Positions 25,171-32,047 of a DNA stretch of 32,047 bases are shown in pieces; positions within the stretch are counted from its first letter, which is position 1; each line of letters opens with the position of its first letter. The position numbers and the translations under genes were made by a program. This DNA comes from Desulfobacterales bacterium. GTDB lineage: Bacteria; Desulfobacterota; Desulfobacteria; Desulfobacterales; JAHEIW01. The DNA lies in contig CP070694.1 in assembly GCA_020353355.1 (NCBI GenBank), forward strand, positions 4,841,828 to 4,873,874, in the 5' to 3' direction. The notes under the pieces were generated by a model. The model did no database searches. It had not been told where the DNA came from and worked only from the letters and a program-made list of their open reading frames with translations.

Positions 25171-26373
25171 ATGAGTAATTCGGCAAAAAAGTTGCCTCTG
25201 GAAAGCATTAAAGTTCTGGCATTCACACATGCCGTGATGGGTCCGTCTGCCGGCCTTATTCTGGCAGACCTGGGTGCCGAAGTGATTCATATTGAACCTC
25301 CCACCGGTGACTCGACCCGAAGGCTCAAGGGCTTCGGGATTGGTTATTTTTCGTTTTTTAATCGGAATAAAAAAAGTCTGGCTGTGGATCTCAAAGCAGC
25401 TGAAGGCAGAAAAATTATACTCAAGTTGGTCGAGACGGCGGATATTTTGCTGGAAAATTTTGGTCCCGGCACAATGGACCGGCTGGGTTATGACTACGAA
25501 TCATTATCCAAAATAAATCCCCGCCTGATTTATTGCGCGCTCAAAGGTTTTCTACCGGGTCCCTATGAAAAAAGGGTTGCCATGGACGAGGTGGTTCAAA
25601 TGATGGGGGGCCTGGCCTTTATGACCGGTCCCCCGGGGCAGCCCTTAAGAGCCGGCACGTCGATCGTCGATATTACCGGCGGCATGTTTGGTGCACTCGG
25701 GGCAATTGTAGCACTTTATGATCGTGAAAGAACCGGCAAAGGCGCTTTTATAAGGAGTGCCCTGTTTGAAACCACGGCATTTGTCATGGGACAGCATATG
25801 GCCTATGCGGCCCTGACCGAAGGACCGGTTCCGCCCATGTCGGCCCGGGTCAGTGCCTGGTCCATTTACCGTCTGTTTGAGACCAAGGACGCTGATCAGG
25901 TCTTCATCGGCATCATCAGTGAAAAACACTGGCAGCAGTTCTGTGAGGCATTCGGCCGCAGCGATTGGTTTGAAGATCAACGCTTGAAGACCAACAACGA
26001 CCGCATCCGGCAACGGGAATGGTTCCTGCCCGAAGTAGAAAAGCTGATCAAACAGTACCGTAAGCAGGAGGTAATCGAAATCTGCGACAAAGCGGGCATA
26101 TGCTTTGCTCCCATTGCCCGACCCGAGGATCTGTTTGACGATCCCCAATTGAACCAGGGAGCCTTCGGACTGCTGGAGACGATATTTCCATCCGGCGAAA
26201 AATGCAAAATGCCGCGACTGCCGGTTCAAATTGGTTCTTATGATTTCGGCAAGCGCAGCGACCCACCGGCTGCCATCGGAGCCGACACACGCGAGGTGCT
26301 TGAATCCATCGGTTACAATTCAGATGAAATCCGGGAATTGGCTGAGAAAAAGATAATTGCCGTGGGCACTTAA
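25171..26373 (+). CDS. CaiB/BaiF family (class III) CoA-transferase
   Basis: A 400-residue class III CoA-transferase that moves CoA from one acyl-CoA to a free acid without loss of the thioester energy. The family opening 'LESIKVLAFTHAVMGPSAGLILADLGAEVIHIEPPTGD', the 'LLENFGPGTMDRLGYDYESL' helix and 'RTGKGAFIRSALFET' are clear. The catalytic Asp is Asp167 in 'GTSIVDITGG'. GAGAGGAGA precedes the ATG. Related enzymes include succinyl-CoA:citramalate (or mesaconate/itaconate) CoA-transferases. With the LeuCD-like hydratase and HMG-CoA-lyase-like enzyme upstream, activation of a hydroxylated dicarboxylic acid before cleavage is plausible. Confidence 0.92.
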   Translation: MSNSAKKLPLESIKVLAFTHAVMGPSAGLILADLGAEVIHIEPPTGDSTRRLKGFGIGYFSFFNRNKKSLAVDLKAAEGRKIILKLVETADILLENFGPGTMDRLGYDYESLSKINPRLIYCALKGFLPGPYEKRVAMDEVVQMMGGLAFMTGPPGQPLRAGTSIVDITGGMFGALGAIVALYDRERTGKGAFIRSALFETTAFVMGQHMAYAALTEGPVPPMSARVSAWSIYRLFETKDADQVFIGIISEKHWQQFCEAFGRSDWFEDQRLKTNNDRIRQREWFLPEVEKLIKQYRKQEVIEICDKAGICFAPIARPEDLFDDPQLNQGAFGLLETIFPSGEKCKMPRLPVQIGSYDFGKRSDPPAAIGADTREVLESIGYNSDEIRELAEKKIIAVGT

Positions 26374-26476
26374 TTCTATTTTGTTAAGCCAGCTGGCCGG
26401 TTGATCCGGTTGACCGGGTCGGAAATCCAAGCCGAGCTCTTCATCGTTTAACTCAAAAAGCAGGCAACGCTGAACC

Positions 26477-26998
26477 GTGATCAAAATAGAAACGCCGATC
26501 AGTGCAAGGATCATCAATAAACTCAAGGTTGGAGACCAGATTGAGATTTACGGACCCGTTTTTTGCGGTCGCGATGCGGTACTTCCCAGACTTGTTGAGT
26601 TGATCCGTCAGAATCGTTTGGCCTCAGTGAATGTGCAGCTAGAGGGGGCTGTTATTTTTCACACCGCCGTCAGCCGGGCCGGTATCGGCCCAACCACCAG
26701 CAACAAGGTGGAAATCGAGGAAAGCATTGCCGATCTTTCGCGGGCCGGTGTAAGAATCCACCTGGGCAAAGGCTCCTTAGGCCCTGACAGCGTGCAGGCC
26801 TTGAAGCAGCACCGATCCATCTTTGCCGTGACCCCTCCGGCCAGTGCCCTCTTTTTTGACCGAACCCTGGCGAGCAAAGTGGTGGCCTTTGAAGAAGAAG
26901 GAATGGAAGCCTTGTTTGAAATTCAGGTGAGCGGTTTGCCGGCCATCGTTGCGATTGCCCATGGAAAGAATATCTTTAGAAGACTCATGAAATTTTAG
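26477..26998 (+). CDS. Fumarase / tartrate dehydratase beta-type subunit (orphan)
   Basis: This 173-residue protein is the C-terminal/beta domain of class I fumarases and L-tartrate dehydratase. 'GPVFCGRDAV' (26-35), 'GPTTSNKVEIEESIADLSRAGVRIHLGKG' (71-99) and 'IFAVTPPASALFF' match the family; the usual 'RDxAH' has become 'RDAVL', losing the His. The start is a GTG at 26477 without a strong ribosome site, so it is less certain. The alpha subunit carrying the [4Fe-4S] cluster is not found anywhere in the window. Without it this protein would not be expected to hydrate fumarate; it may pair with a distant alpha subunit or have another role. The 103-base gap before it shows only a short CCGGTTGA tandem. 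Confidence 0.8.
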   Translation: MIKIETPISARIINKLKVGDQIEIYGPVFCGRDAVLPRLVELIRQNRLASVNVQLEGAVIFHTAVSRAGIGPTTSNKVEIEESIADLSRAGVRIHLGKGSLGPDSVQALKQHRSIFAVTPPASALFFDRTLASKVVAFEEEGMEALFEIQVSGLPAIVAIAHGKNIFRRLMKF

Positions 26999-27071
26999 AA
27001 AACATTACATAACTGACGACTATTTTAAAACCTTATCCCTGGGTTTCATTTTGTTTAAGATCGATTAGGGT

Positions 27072-27977
27072 TTAAGATAGGCCACGGGTATACTCGCTTG
27101 CCCATTCAAAGACCATATCCATAAATGTTTTAAGCGATTCGGAGATATACTTGTCTTTGTGATGGATTATATAGAATTTGCGGTTCATGGATGGGTCCAA
27201 AAGGGGGATGGCTTTAAGTCTGTTGGCTTGAATTTCATCGTTGGCCACTTTTCTGGAGATCAGCGCAATACCGATGCCTTCTTCCACGGCCCGCTTGATG
27301 GCCCGGTTGCTGGAAAGCTCCAGTGGTATTTTCAGCGAAATATTATTTTTTCTAATAAAATCTTCGATGGCCCGACGCGGAGCCGATCCGGTTTCGTGCA
27401 TGATAATCAGTTGATTTTCCAAATCCTGGGCTTTCAACTGAGACTTTTGGGTAAGGGCATGATTCATGGGGGTGATGATCACCAGCTGGTCTTCCAATAC
27501 CTCTTTGATCACCAGTTTTTTATTTTCTACCGGGTAAGAAATAAATCCGAGGTCATTGTTGAGGGTCGCGGTGTTTTCCACAACGTGTTCGGTGGGCAAA
27601 ATGCTCATTGAAATTCGAACCAGTGGATGGGCCTTGCTGAAAGGGATAATAATATGGGGGAGATAATAATCTCCGAAGCTTTCGCTGGATAGAATGCGAA
27701 TATGTCCTTTCTTGCGTTGCTGAAAGTCTCTGATGCTTTCCTCGGCCTGGCTTTCCATTTCAAATATTTTTTCAGCGATTTCATAAAGCACCTCACCGGC
27801 ATCCGTTAGCACCAGTTTTTTACCAATGTGATCCACAAATTTAATCTCATAATATTCCTGCAGGCGCTGGATTCCCTTTGTAACCGCGGGCTGGGTGATA
27901 AACAATTCTTCAGCAGCTGCGCTTAGGCTACCCTTTTTGGCTGCCAGGTAGAAAATTTTCAGCTGGTTGAGATTCAT
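27072..27977 (-). CDS. LysR-family transcriptional regulator
   Basis: A 301-residue LysR-type regulator: the N-terminal helix-turn-helix (about 1-60) reads 'MNLNQLKIFYLAAKKGSLSAAAEELFITQPAVTKGIQRLQ', followed by a linker helix and a two-lobed effector-binding domain from about 90. Target genes may be the minus-strand methyltransferase/permease block upstream of it or the adjacent plus-strand cluster that it faces convergently. It is the last gene of the minus block and is separated from the previous one by a 21-bp inverted repeat. The ligand is unknown. Confidence 0.92.
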   Translation of the reverse strand: MNLNQLKIFYLAAKKGSLSAAAEELFITQPAVTKGIQRLQEYYEIKFVDHIGKKLVLTDAGEVLYEIAEKIFEMESQAEESIRDFQQRKKGHIRILSSESFGDYYLPHIIIPFSKAHPLVRISMSILPTEHVVENTATLNNDLGFISYPVENKKLVIKEVLEDQLVIITPMNHALTQKSQLKAQDLENQLIIMHETGSAPRRAIEDFIRKNNISLKIPLELSSNRAIKRAVEEGIGIALISRKVANDEIQANRLKAIPLLDPSMNRKFYIIHHKDKYISESLKTFMDMVFEWASEYTRGLS

Positions 27978-28021
27978 AGAGCATCACCACTGGTAAGTAA
28001 TTTAGAAGTTTGGTATCTTCA

Positions 28022-28091
28022 TGGGAGCGGCTTCCAGCCGCGATAAATAGATTTCGATTAGTTATCCATTCGCGGCTGGAAGCCGCTCCCA
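28022..28091. repeat. 21-bp perfect inverted repeat (REP-like)
   Basis: The arm at 28022-28042 is the exact reverse complement of 28071-28091, with a 28-base A+T-rich loop. Each arm contains GGGAGCGGCTTCCAGCCGCG. It resembles REP elements of the 'GGAGCGGCTTC(C)AGCCGCGA' type known from several proteobacteria, which depend on a RAYT transposase elsewhere (from memory). It lies between the phosphodiester-glycosidase-type gene and lysR and could fold into a strong mRNA hairpin; there is no T-run. Confidence 0.75.
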
Positions 28092-28106
28092 CTGACAATT
28101 CAGGAA

Positions 28107-28979
28107 TCACTCGCTACTTGCCTTTCTCAAAGAAACTCCGACGACATTCGGAATTGGCCAAAAAGCAGAATTGTTAATATTTTCATTCAAATTTATATCA
28201 AAGCCCCCTACGAAATTATATTCCTTGCTGCTGTTTCGAATATACAATTGTGACTGAGGCCCCCCTTCGCAGTACATGGCCCTTGAAATATTGAGCGGCA
28301 GTTGCTGAAGGATGTTAATTAAATCGTGGGTGCTGAAGGGCGAGCTTACATGCATAAATAAAATCTTGTTTTGCCGGTCCATTCCGATTGCCGCCGTGCT
28401 CCATTTCTGGGGTTGCTGGCGCCAGACGTTCTTTCCTTGACAGGAAATCATCCGAATACTTTGCACAAGGGTGCCGTACTTTTTTTTCCAGATTTGAAAA
28501 TCTTCGCATTCACGGTCAATAATTTTAACCAGCGGCACCTCAGGGCTCTGTCTGTCGAATGCCAGGATGGTCTTATCCTTGGAAAGGCGCGGGTTATTTA
28601 TGTGCAATTTGGTGCGCATCAACGATACGCTGGTTTTATGGTCAGTTTGGTACATACTGGCATTGATGGCGGCGATCAAACCGTTTTTGAGGCACCATTG
28701 CCTGGCAGTTAAGGGGTGGCCATCTTTGAACGCCGAGGAATTCAACAACCTGAGCCGGAAGTGTTTCGGATCGATTCGCAACACGCGAATCAATGAATCG
28801 CCGGACTCCGAGGGTTGAGGAGAAAGAAAAATGCCAAGAGAAAGACCTTTCGCAAGCTGTCGCCAACCCAACTCTGAGCCGGCACTTGGATTCGTCTCAT
28901 TCTGTTGCGCCTGTGCCGCGGTCAGCGAGGTAACAATGAGAATAGAAATTAAAATTGGTTTGCTTACACGGTTCATCAT
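28107..28979 (-). CDS. Exported phosphodiester glycosidase-family protein
   Basis: A 290-residue protein with an N-terminal signal peptide (about 1-25, hydrophobic 'ILISILIVTSLTAAQAQ'), hence periplasmic or exported. The mature part matches the phosphodiester glycosidase (NAGPA-like) domain family: 'IAAINASMYQ', 'AAIGMDRQNKILFMHV' and 'MYCEGGPQSQLYI' are its usual strand motifs. Bacterial members have mostly unknown substrates, and some are linked to cell-envelope sugars. The start has two adjacent ATGs (28979, 28976) and no strong ribosome site. It lies only 22 bases downstream of the TauE/SafE permease gene, so it is probably in the same transcript, though it has no obvious link to the pathway. 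Confidence 0.82.
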   Translation of the reverse strand: MMNRVSKPILISILIVTSLTAAQAQQNETNPSAGSELGWRQLAKGLSLGIFLSPQPSESGDSLIRVLRIDPKHFRLRLLNSSAFKDGHPLTARQWCLKNGLIAAINASMYQTDHKTSVSLMRTKLHINNPRLSKDKTILAFDRQSPEVPLVKIIDRECEDFQIWKKKYGTLVQSIRMISCQGKNVWRQQPQKWSTAAIGMDRQNKILFMHVSSPFSTHDLINILQQLPLNISRAMYCEGGPQSQLYIRNSSKEYNFVGGFDINLNENINNSAFWPIPNVVGVSLRKASSE

Positions 28980-29001
28980 CAGATTAGTTTTTGCGCTCGA
29001 T

Positions 29002-29754
29002 CTAGATTAAATATTTCATGGCAAATACTAAGACAAGGCCAACAAAAATAGCCCGGATGAACTTATTTCCTTTTTTAACTGCCAGCTTTGCTCCAAAATA
29101 GGATCCGGCCGCGGTACTTAACGTAAGCGGTATGGCAATTTCCCAGTTGACAAATCCCTTGACAATGAACATTGGAATTGAAATCGCCGTGATCAGTAAA
29201 TTGGGCAATTTAGAAGTTGCGGTCGCCTGCAAAAACGTATTGCCAAAAATAAGAATAAATCCAAAGATGATAAATACATTTGCGCCACCGCCAAATATAC
29301 CGGCATAAAAACCGACCGGCGCCCCGAGTATAATACTGATGGCCATATGCCGGAAGGTCATCTTGGTTTCTTTTTCCTGGAGCCCGATTTTGGGATTTAT
29401 GAGAATGATGGCAGAAATGATGCACATAAATATTCCCACAATCTTTTCCAGGATGCCTGCATCCAGAGAGATGGCTACCACTGACCCGTACCATGATGTT
29501 ATCAGCGCCGTTATGCTGAAGGGGATCGCCAAGCTCAATTTTACGAGCTTTTTAGAATGAAAATAAATAGCGGGAATAATTTCGCGACCGATCACAGAAA
29601 CTTTTCCGGTGCCAATGGCCGCCTGGATGGGTAAACCAAAAAAGCTCAACATGGGGACAATTACCAACAGCGTGCTGCCAATGATGGCGCCCATGGCTCC
29701 CAATACAAGTCCCGCCAAACTCACAATGCCGATTTCAAGCACCGATATTTCCAT
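29002..29754 (-). CDS. TauE/SafE family permease
   Basis: A 250-residue membrane protein with about eight hydrophobic spans, in two repeated halves: 'GLVLGAMGAIIGSTLLVIVPMLSFFGLPIQAAIGTGKVSVI' near the start and 'GFYAGIFGGGANVFIIFGFILIFGNTFLQATATSKLPNL' in the second half. This is the TauE/SafE (DUF81) pattern, a family implicated in export of sulfite, sulfoacetate and other organic anions. Which compound it moves is unknown. It starts 18 bases after the EamA gene stop. Confidence 0.88.
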   Translation of the reverse strand: MEISVLEIGIVSLAGLVLGAMGAIIGSTLLVIVPMLSFFGLPIQAAIGTGKVSVIGREIIPAIYFHSKKLVKLSLAIPFSITALITSWYGSVVAISLDAGILEKIVGIFMCIISAIILINPKIGLQEKETKMTFRHMAISIILGAPVGFYAGIFGGGANVFIIFGFILIFGNTFLQATATSKLPNLLITAISIPMFIVKGFVNWEIAIPLTLSTAAGSYFGAKLAVKKGNKFIRAIFVGLVLVFAMKYLI

Positions 29755-29772
29755 TCCACTTAACTCACATCG

Positions 29773-30681
29773 TTATCCCAATCCCACCGAAATCAAACCG
29801 ATAAAGATCATGGTCACGCCGATTATTTTTGGATTATAGCGCGGTTCTTTTAATAACACCATACCAAATAATGCCCCCAATGGGATACTAAGTTGCCGAA
29901 ACGCAGCCACATAGCTGACGTTGGTTACAAAATTCATGGACACGAGAACCAGTCCATAAGTTAGATAAATCCCGATTCCAGTTGTTGTGGCTGCGCCCTT
30001 ATACTTGTGCAAAACTTTGCTAAAATCTGCCCGTTCACGGGACTGCAAGAGCACAAACAGGCTTTGCCAGAGCGAGCAACTAATGCCTTCCAGTACCATA
30101 TAAATCAATGTGCCTTCAAGCGGGTCAAAAGGGTTTACGGGAAGCTCGCGAAGATGTCGTAACGCGTTGTCATCTGTGACCGTATAGCCTGAGATTCCGA
30201 GAGCGGCCAAAACAGCCAGAAAACAACAGGGGTTTTTATAGTTGAATATATGAAATTCCCGAAGCGTCTTCAGCGGCAGTATAATACATCCGCCGACGAC
30301 CAGAACTGCTCCTAAAATAAACCACCCGCCTAGTGGTTTCCCCTTCCCCAAAAAAAGAGTGAAGCAGAAAACGAAAATAACCGGTAAAGCTCTTGCCAGG
30401 GGGTAAGCTATGGAGATGTCACCACTGCGATAAGATCCCGCAAGGGCTTCCAGGTAAGCTGCCAGAAAAAAACCGGACATGACCGCAAATATCCATACCG
30501 GTTGCGGAATTAGATGAACTTGAGGCCAGTGGTAAAATAGAATGGGGAGGACGCAAATCACACCAATGGTGTTGGCCACCAGGTAAAATGCCTGGGTCGG
30601 ATGCTCCCTTTTGCTGATAAAATTCCAGCCCGCGTGCGTAACGGCGGAGATAATCAGCAAGATTGCAGCGGTAATCGACAT
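29773..30681 (-). CDS. EamA/DMT-family membrane transporter
   Basis: A 302-residue permease with about ten predicted membrane helices in two EamA repeats. The first contains 'SAVTHAGWNFISKRE' and 'SIAYPLARALPVIF', and the second ends 'VAAFRQLSIPLGALFGMVLLKEP' followed by 'GVTMIFIGLISVGLG'. The drug/metabolite transporter superfamily moves small metabolites such as amines and amino acids; the substrate cannot be read here. It is encoded between the methyltransferase gene and the TauE/SafE gene, suggesting transport related to the methylated substrate. Confidence 0.88.
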   Translation of the reverse strand: MSITAAILLIISAVTHAGWNFISKREHPTQAFYLVANTIGVICVLPILFYHWPQVHLIPQPVWIFAVMSGFFLAAYLEALAGSYRSGDISIAYPLARALPVIFVFCFTLFLGKGKPLGGWFILGAVLVVGGCIILPLKTLREFHIFNYKNPCCFLAVLAALGISGYTVTDDNALRHLRELPVNPFDPLEGTLIYMVLEGISCSLWQSLFVLLQSRERADFSKVLHKYKGAATTTGIGIYLTYGLVLVSMNFVTNVSYVAAFRQLSIPLGALFGMVLLKEPRYNPKIIGVTMIFIGLISVGLG

Positions 30682-30719
30682 GTGAGCTATTTACCTGACA
30701 GAGATGAACAGGTAAAGTC

Positions 30720-32027
30720 TTATTTAAAAGATAACCCCATTTGGATCATTTCTTCCACTACCTCATCGTACAGCTGAATATACTCTTCAGAAGGCTTTTG
30801 AGTTTTGAGATTATAACATTCCTGATATTTCTTTCCCTGGGGGGCATTGGCGATATCATCTTCATATTTTTCCAAAAGACGGTTGGCAAGTTCGTTGGCC
30901 TGATGTGCTTGCATGCCCGTGATTGCCCTGGTAAGCTCGACGGTAAATTTTGCTTCCATGGGTGTCACGGCATCATCAACGACGGCTTTTGCCGGATGGG
31001 GCGTTTGGATACCGGCATACCCGGAAGGAACCTGGGATAAAATCGTCGTGGCAGCTACATAAAAGAACATTCTGGTACAGGGTCCGGCAGCGGCAAAGCC
31101 TATGGCAATAGCCGGATAGCGGGTGTTGCGACTGGCAGCTCTGCCGCTTATGGCAAATACCCACAACGCCTCCCGCATGGAGTTGCAGCCGAAGTTGAAA
31201 TGAATGGGGAGGGTCAGATGATAGGTTCCCTGGAACATATGCATTCCGACTAAATAATAAGCGGTTTTTACCAGAGCAGTACCGGGCGCTCCGCCGGCAT
31301 AGCCGCCAAGGATAGGAACGGCCGTCGAACCAATGTTGCCGTTGATAATCTGGATAAATGCCAGACGGTTTAACGTTTCATAATTGACTTTCATCTCTGC
31401 CAAAACATCGATCAGACAACCGTCTGAGGGTCGCAGTCCAAAGGTGGGATAGCTACCGGCGATGGTGCCCATGGCTGTTGTGGAAGAGGACAGTAAATTC
31501 ATGATGGGCAAACCAGGTCTTCCGCAGCGCCACAGTGCTTTGCGGGCTGTCTGAACGGTAGCTATGCTCGCATATACCTCCAAGGGGGACCCTCCGGTGA
31601 CCGGCATACCTCTGACATGACTGAAGGCCGGGACACTGACGGAATTCGCTTCAAAAATGCTGCCATATCCTTCCACCTGGGCCATCGCAATTTCTTCTGA
31701 GGAAGCCACGATTCCTGTTCCGAGATGCAGCCAGGGAAGGGTTTTGTCTTCCGGTAAACGTGATATAAAGGTCCGGCAATCCTTTCCTTCGCCAAAACGT
31801 GCTTGACCCTCTCGAAATTGTTGAACGGATTTCAAGATTTCTCTGCGGTCCAACTGAATGACGCGGTTGGTGTCCTGGCAGTAGATTCCGGTGCGGGCAA
31901 GAAGCTCTATGGAAGCCTCGTACAGGCGATCGGCCATGGCATCATCAGATGTAATCGGATTTTTCTTATCGAGGATTATCTCGTATTCGTTGACGATATC
32001 TCTTACATTCGGGATCAACGACTTCAT
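30720..32027 (-). CDS. MtmB-family corrinoid methyltransferase lacking pyrrolysine
   Basis: The 435-residue protein resembles monomethylamine:corrinoid methyltransferase (MtmB). Shared motifs are 'GIYCQDTNR' (47-55), 'GRPG' (169-172), 'GGYAGG' (241-246), 'AGPCTRM' (314-320), 'PMEAKFTVELTRAITG' (356-371) and 'APQGKKYQECYNLKT..PSEEY' (395-416). Archaeal MtmB has the pyrrolysine, encoded by an in-frame UAG, a few residues after 'GRPG'. Here the aligned position is Met176 with a plain ATG codon (31500-31502), and the frame has no internal TAG. The Glu pair after 'GGYAGG' in MtmB is Pro-Gly here. It is somewhat shorter at the N-terminus than archaeal MtmB (about 458 residues). It may demethylate something other than monomethylamine, as is known for non-pyrrolysine members of the MttB family. 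Any partner corrinoid protein would lie outside the window. Alignment is from memory. Confidence 0.82.
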   Translation of the reverse strand: MKSLIPNVRDIVNEYEIILDKKNPITSDDAMADRLYEASIELLARTGIYCQDTNRVIQLDRREILKSVQQFREGQARFGEGKDCRTFISRLPEDKTLPWLHLGTGIVASSEEIAMAQVEGYGSIFEANSVSVPAFSHVRGMPVTGGSPLEVYASIATVQTARKALWRCGRPGLPIMNLLSSSTTAMGTIAGSYPTFGLRPSDGCLIDVLAEMKVNYETLNRLAFIQIINGNIGSTAVPILGGYAGGAPGTALVKTAYYLVGMHMFQGTYHLTLPIHFNFGCNSMREALWVFAISGRAASRNTRYPAIAIGFAAAGPCTRMFFYVAATTILSQVPSGYAGIQTPHPAKAVVDDAVTPMEAKFTVELTRAITGMQAHQANELANRLLEKYEDDIANAPQGKKYQECYNLKTQKPSEEYIQLYDEVVEEMIQMGLSFK

Positions 32028-32047
32028 ATTGAAGTCTTTTTCGGTGA

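Noticed and set aside
22347-26373. Leucine biosynthesis (leuCD) or ketone-body/leucine degradation operon
   Set aside because: There is no leuA or leuB, no acyl-CoA dehydrogenase or methylcrotonyl-CoA carboxylase, and the neighbours are ring-opening and CoA-transferase genes; a dicarboxylate pathway fits better.
1-26998. Anaerobic nicotinate degradation cluster (enamidase plus dimethylmaleate hydratase)
   Set aside because: Some parts fit (hydantoinase-like enzyme, LeuCD-like hydratase), but nicotinate dehydrogenase, the B12-dependent methyleneglutarate mutase and methylitaconate isomerase are not present.
27028-27046. Possible bidirectional terminator between the fumarase-beta gene and lysR
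   Set aside because: The stem is only five base pairs (AAACC/GGTTT) with a nine-base loop; too weak to claim.

Overview
The window looks like a chromosomal stretch from an anaerobic, probably deltaproteobacterial (Desulfobacterota-type) heterotroph. This is an inference. It rests on the mix of gene families (hydantoinase-like enzymes, many MmgE/PrpD proteins, a CaiB-type CoA-transferase, an MtmB-type methyltransferase) and on dispersed palindromic repeats of a kind common in such genomes. There is no rRNA, tRNA, CRISPR array or recognisable transposase gene.

Layout. Positions 1-26998 are mostly plus strand and read as a large catabolic region. It opens with the 3' part of a hydantoinase/dihydropyrimidinase-like gene and a nitrilase-superfamily amidase (1-2093). 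A strong candidate promoter follows, leading to an FAD-dependent fumarate-reductase-type flavoprotein and three MmgE/PrpD-family genes, then a small EthD-like protein (2246-8517). A nested palindromic repeat (8533-8820) and a two-gene minus-strand island (isochorismatase-type cysteine hydrolase and an unknown conserved protein, 8893-10490) interrupt the series. A fourth MmgE/PrpD gene comes next. A complete branched-chain-amino-acid-type ABC importer (livH, livM, livG, livF and a Tat-exported binding protein) occupies 12562-17200. It is followed by a second full hydantoinase-like gene, an alpha/beta hydrolase, a second EthD-like protein, a third hydantoinase-like gene and a GntR/UTRA regulator (17272-22300). 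The plus-strand series ends with an HMG-CoA-lyase-like enzyme, LeuC/LeuD-type hydro-lyase subunits, a CaiB/BaiF CoA-transferase and an orphan fumarase/tartrate dehydratase beta subunit (22347-26998).

The minus-strand block 27072-32027 is transcribed convergently. In transcription order it holds an MtmB-family methyltransferase without the pyrrolysine codon, an EamA permease, a TauE/SafE permease, a phosphodiester-glycosidase-type exported protein, a 21-bp perfect inverted repeat, and a LysR regulator.

Working model (inference): the importer brings in a cyclic amide, imide or ureide, and the hydantoinase-like enzymes open the ring. The nitrilase-type and isochorismatase-type amidases release ammonia. 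The PrpD-type and LeuCD-type enzymes dehydrate, hydrate or isomerise the resulting di- or tricarboxylate. The CoA-transferase activates it, and the HMG-CoA-lyase-like enzyme cleaves it to an acyl-CoA plus a keto acid or acid. The actual substrate cannot be read from the sequence.
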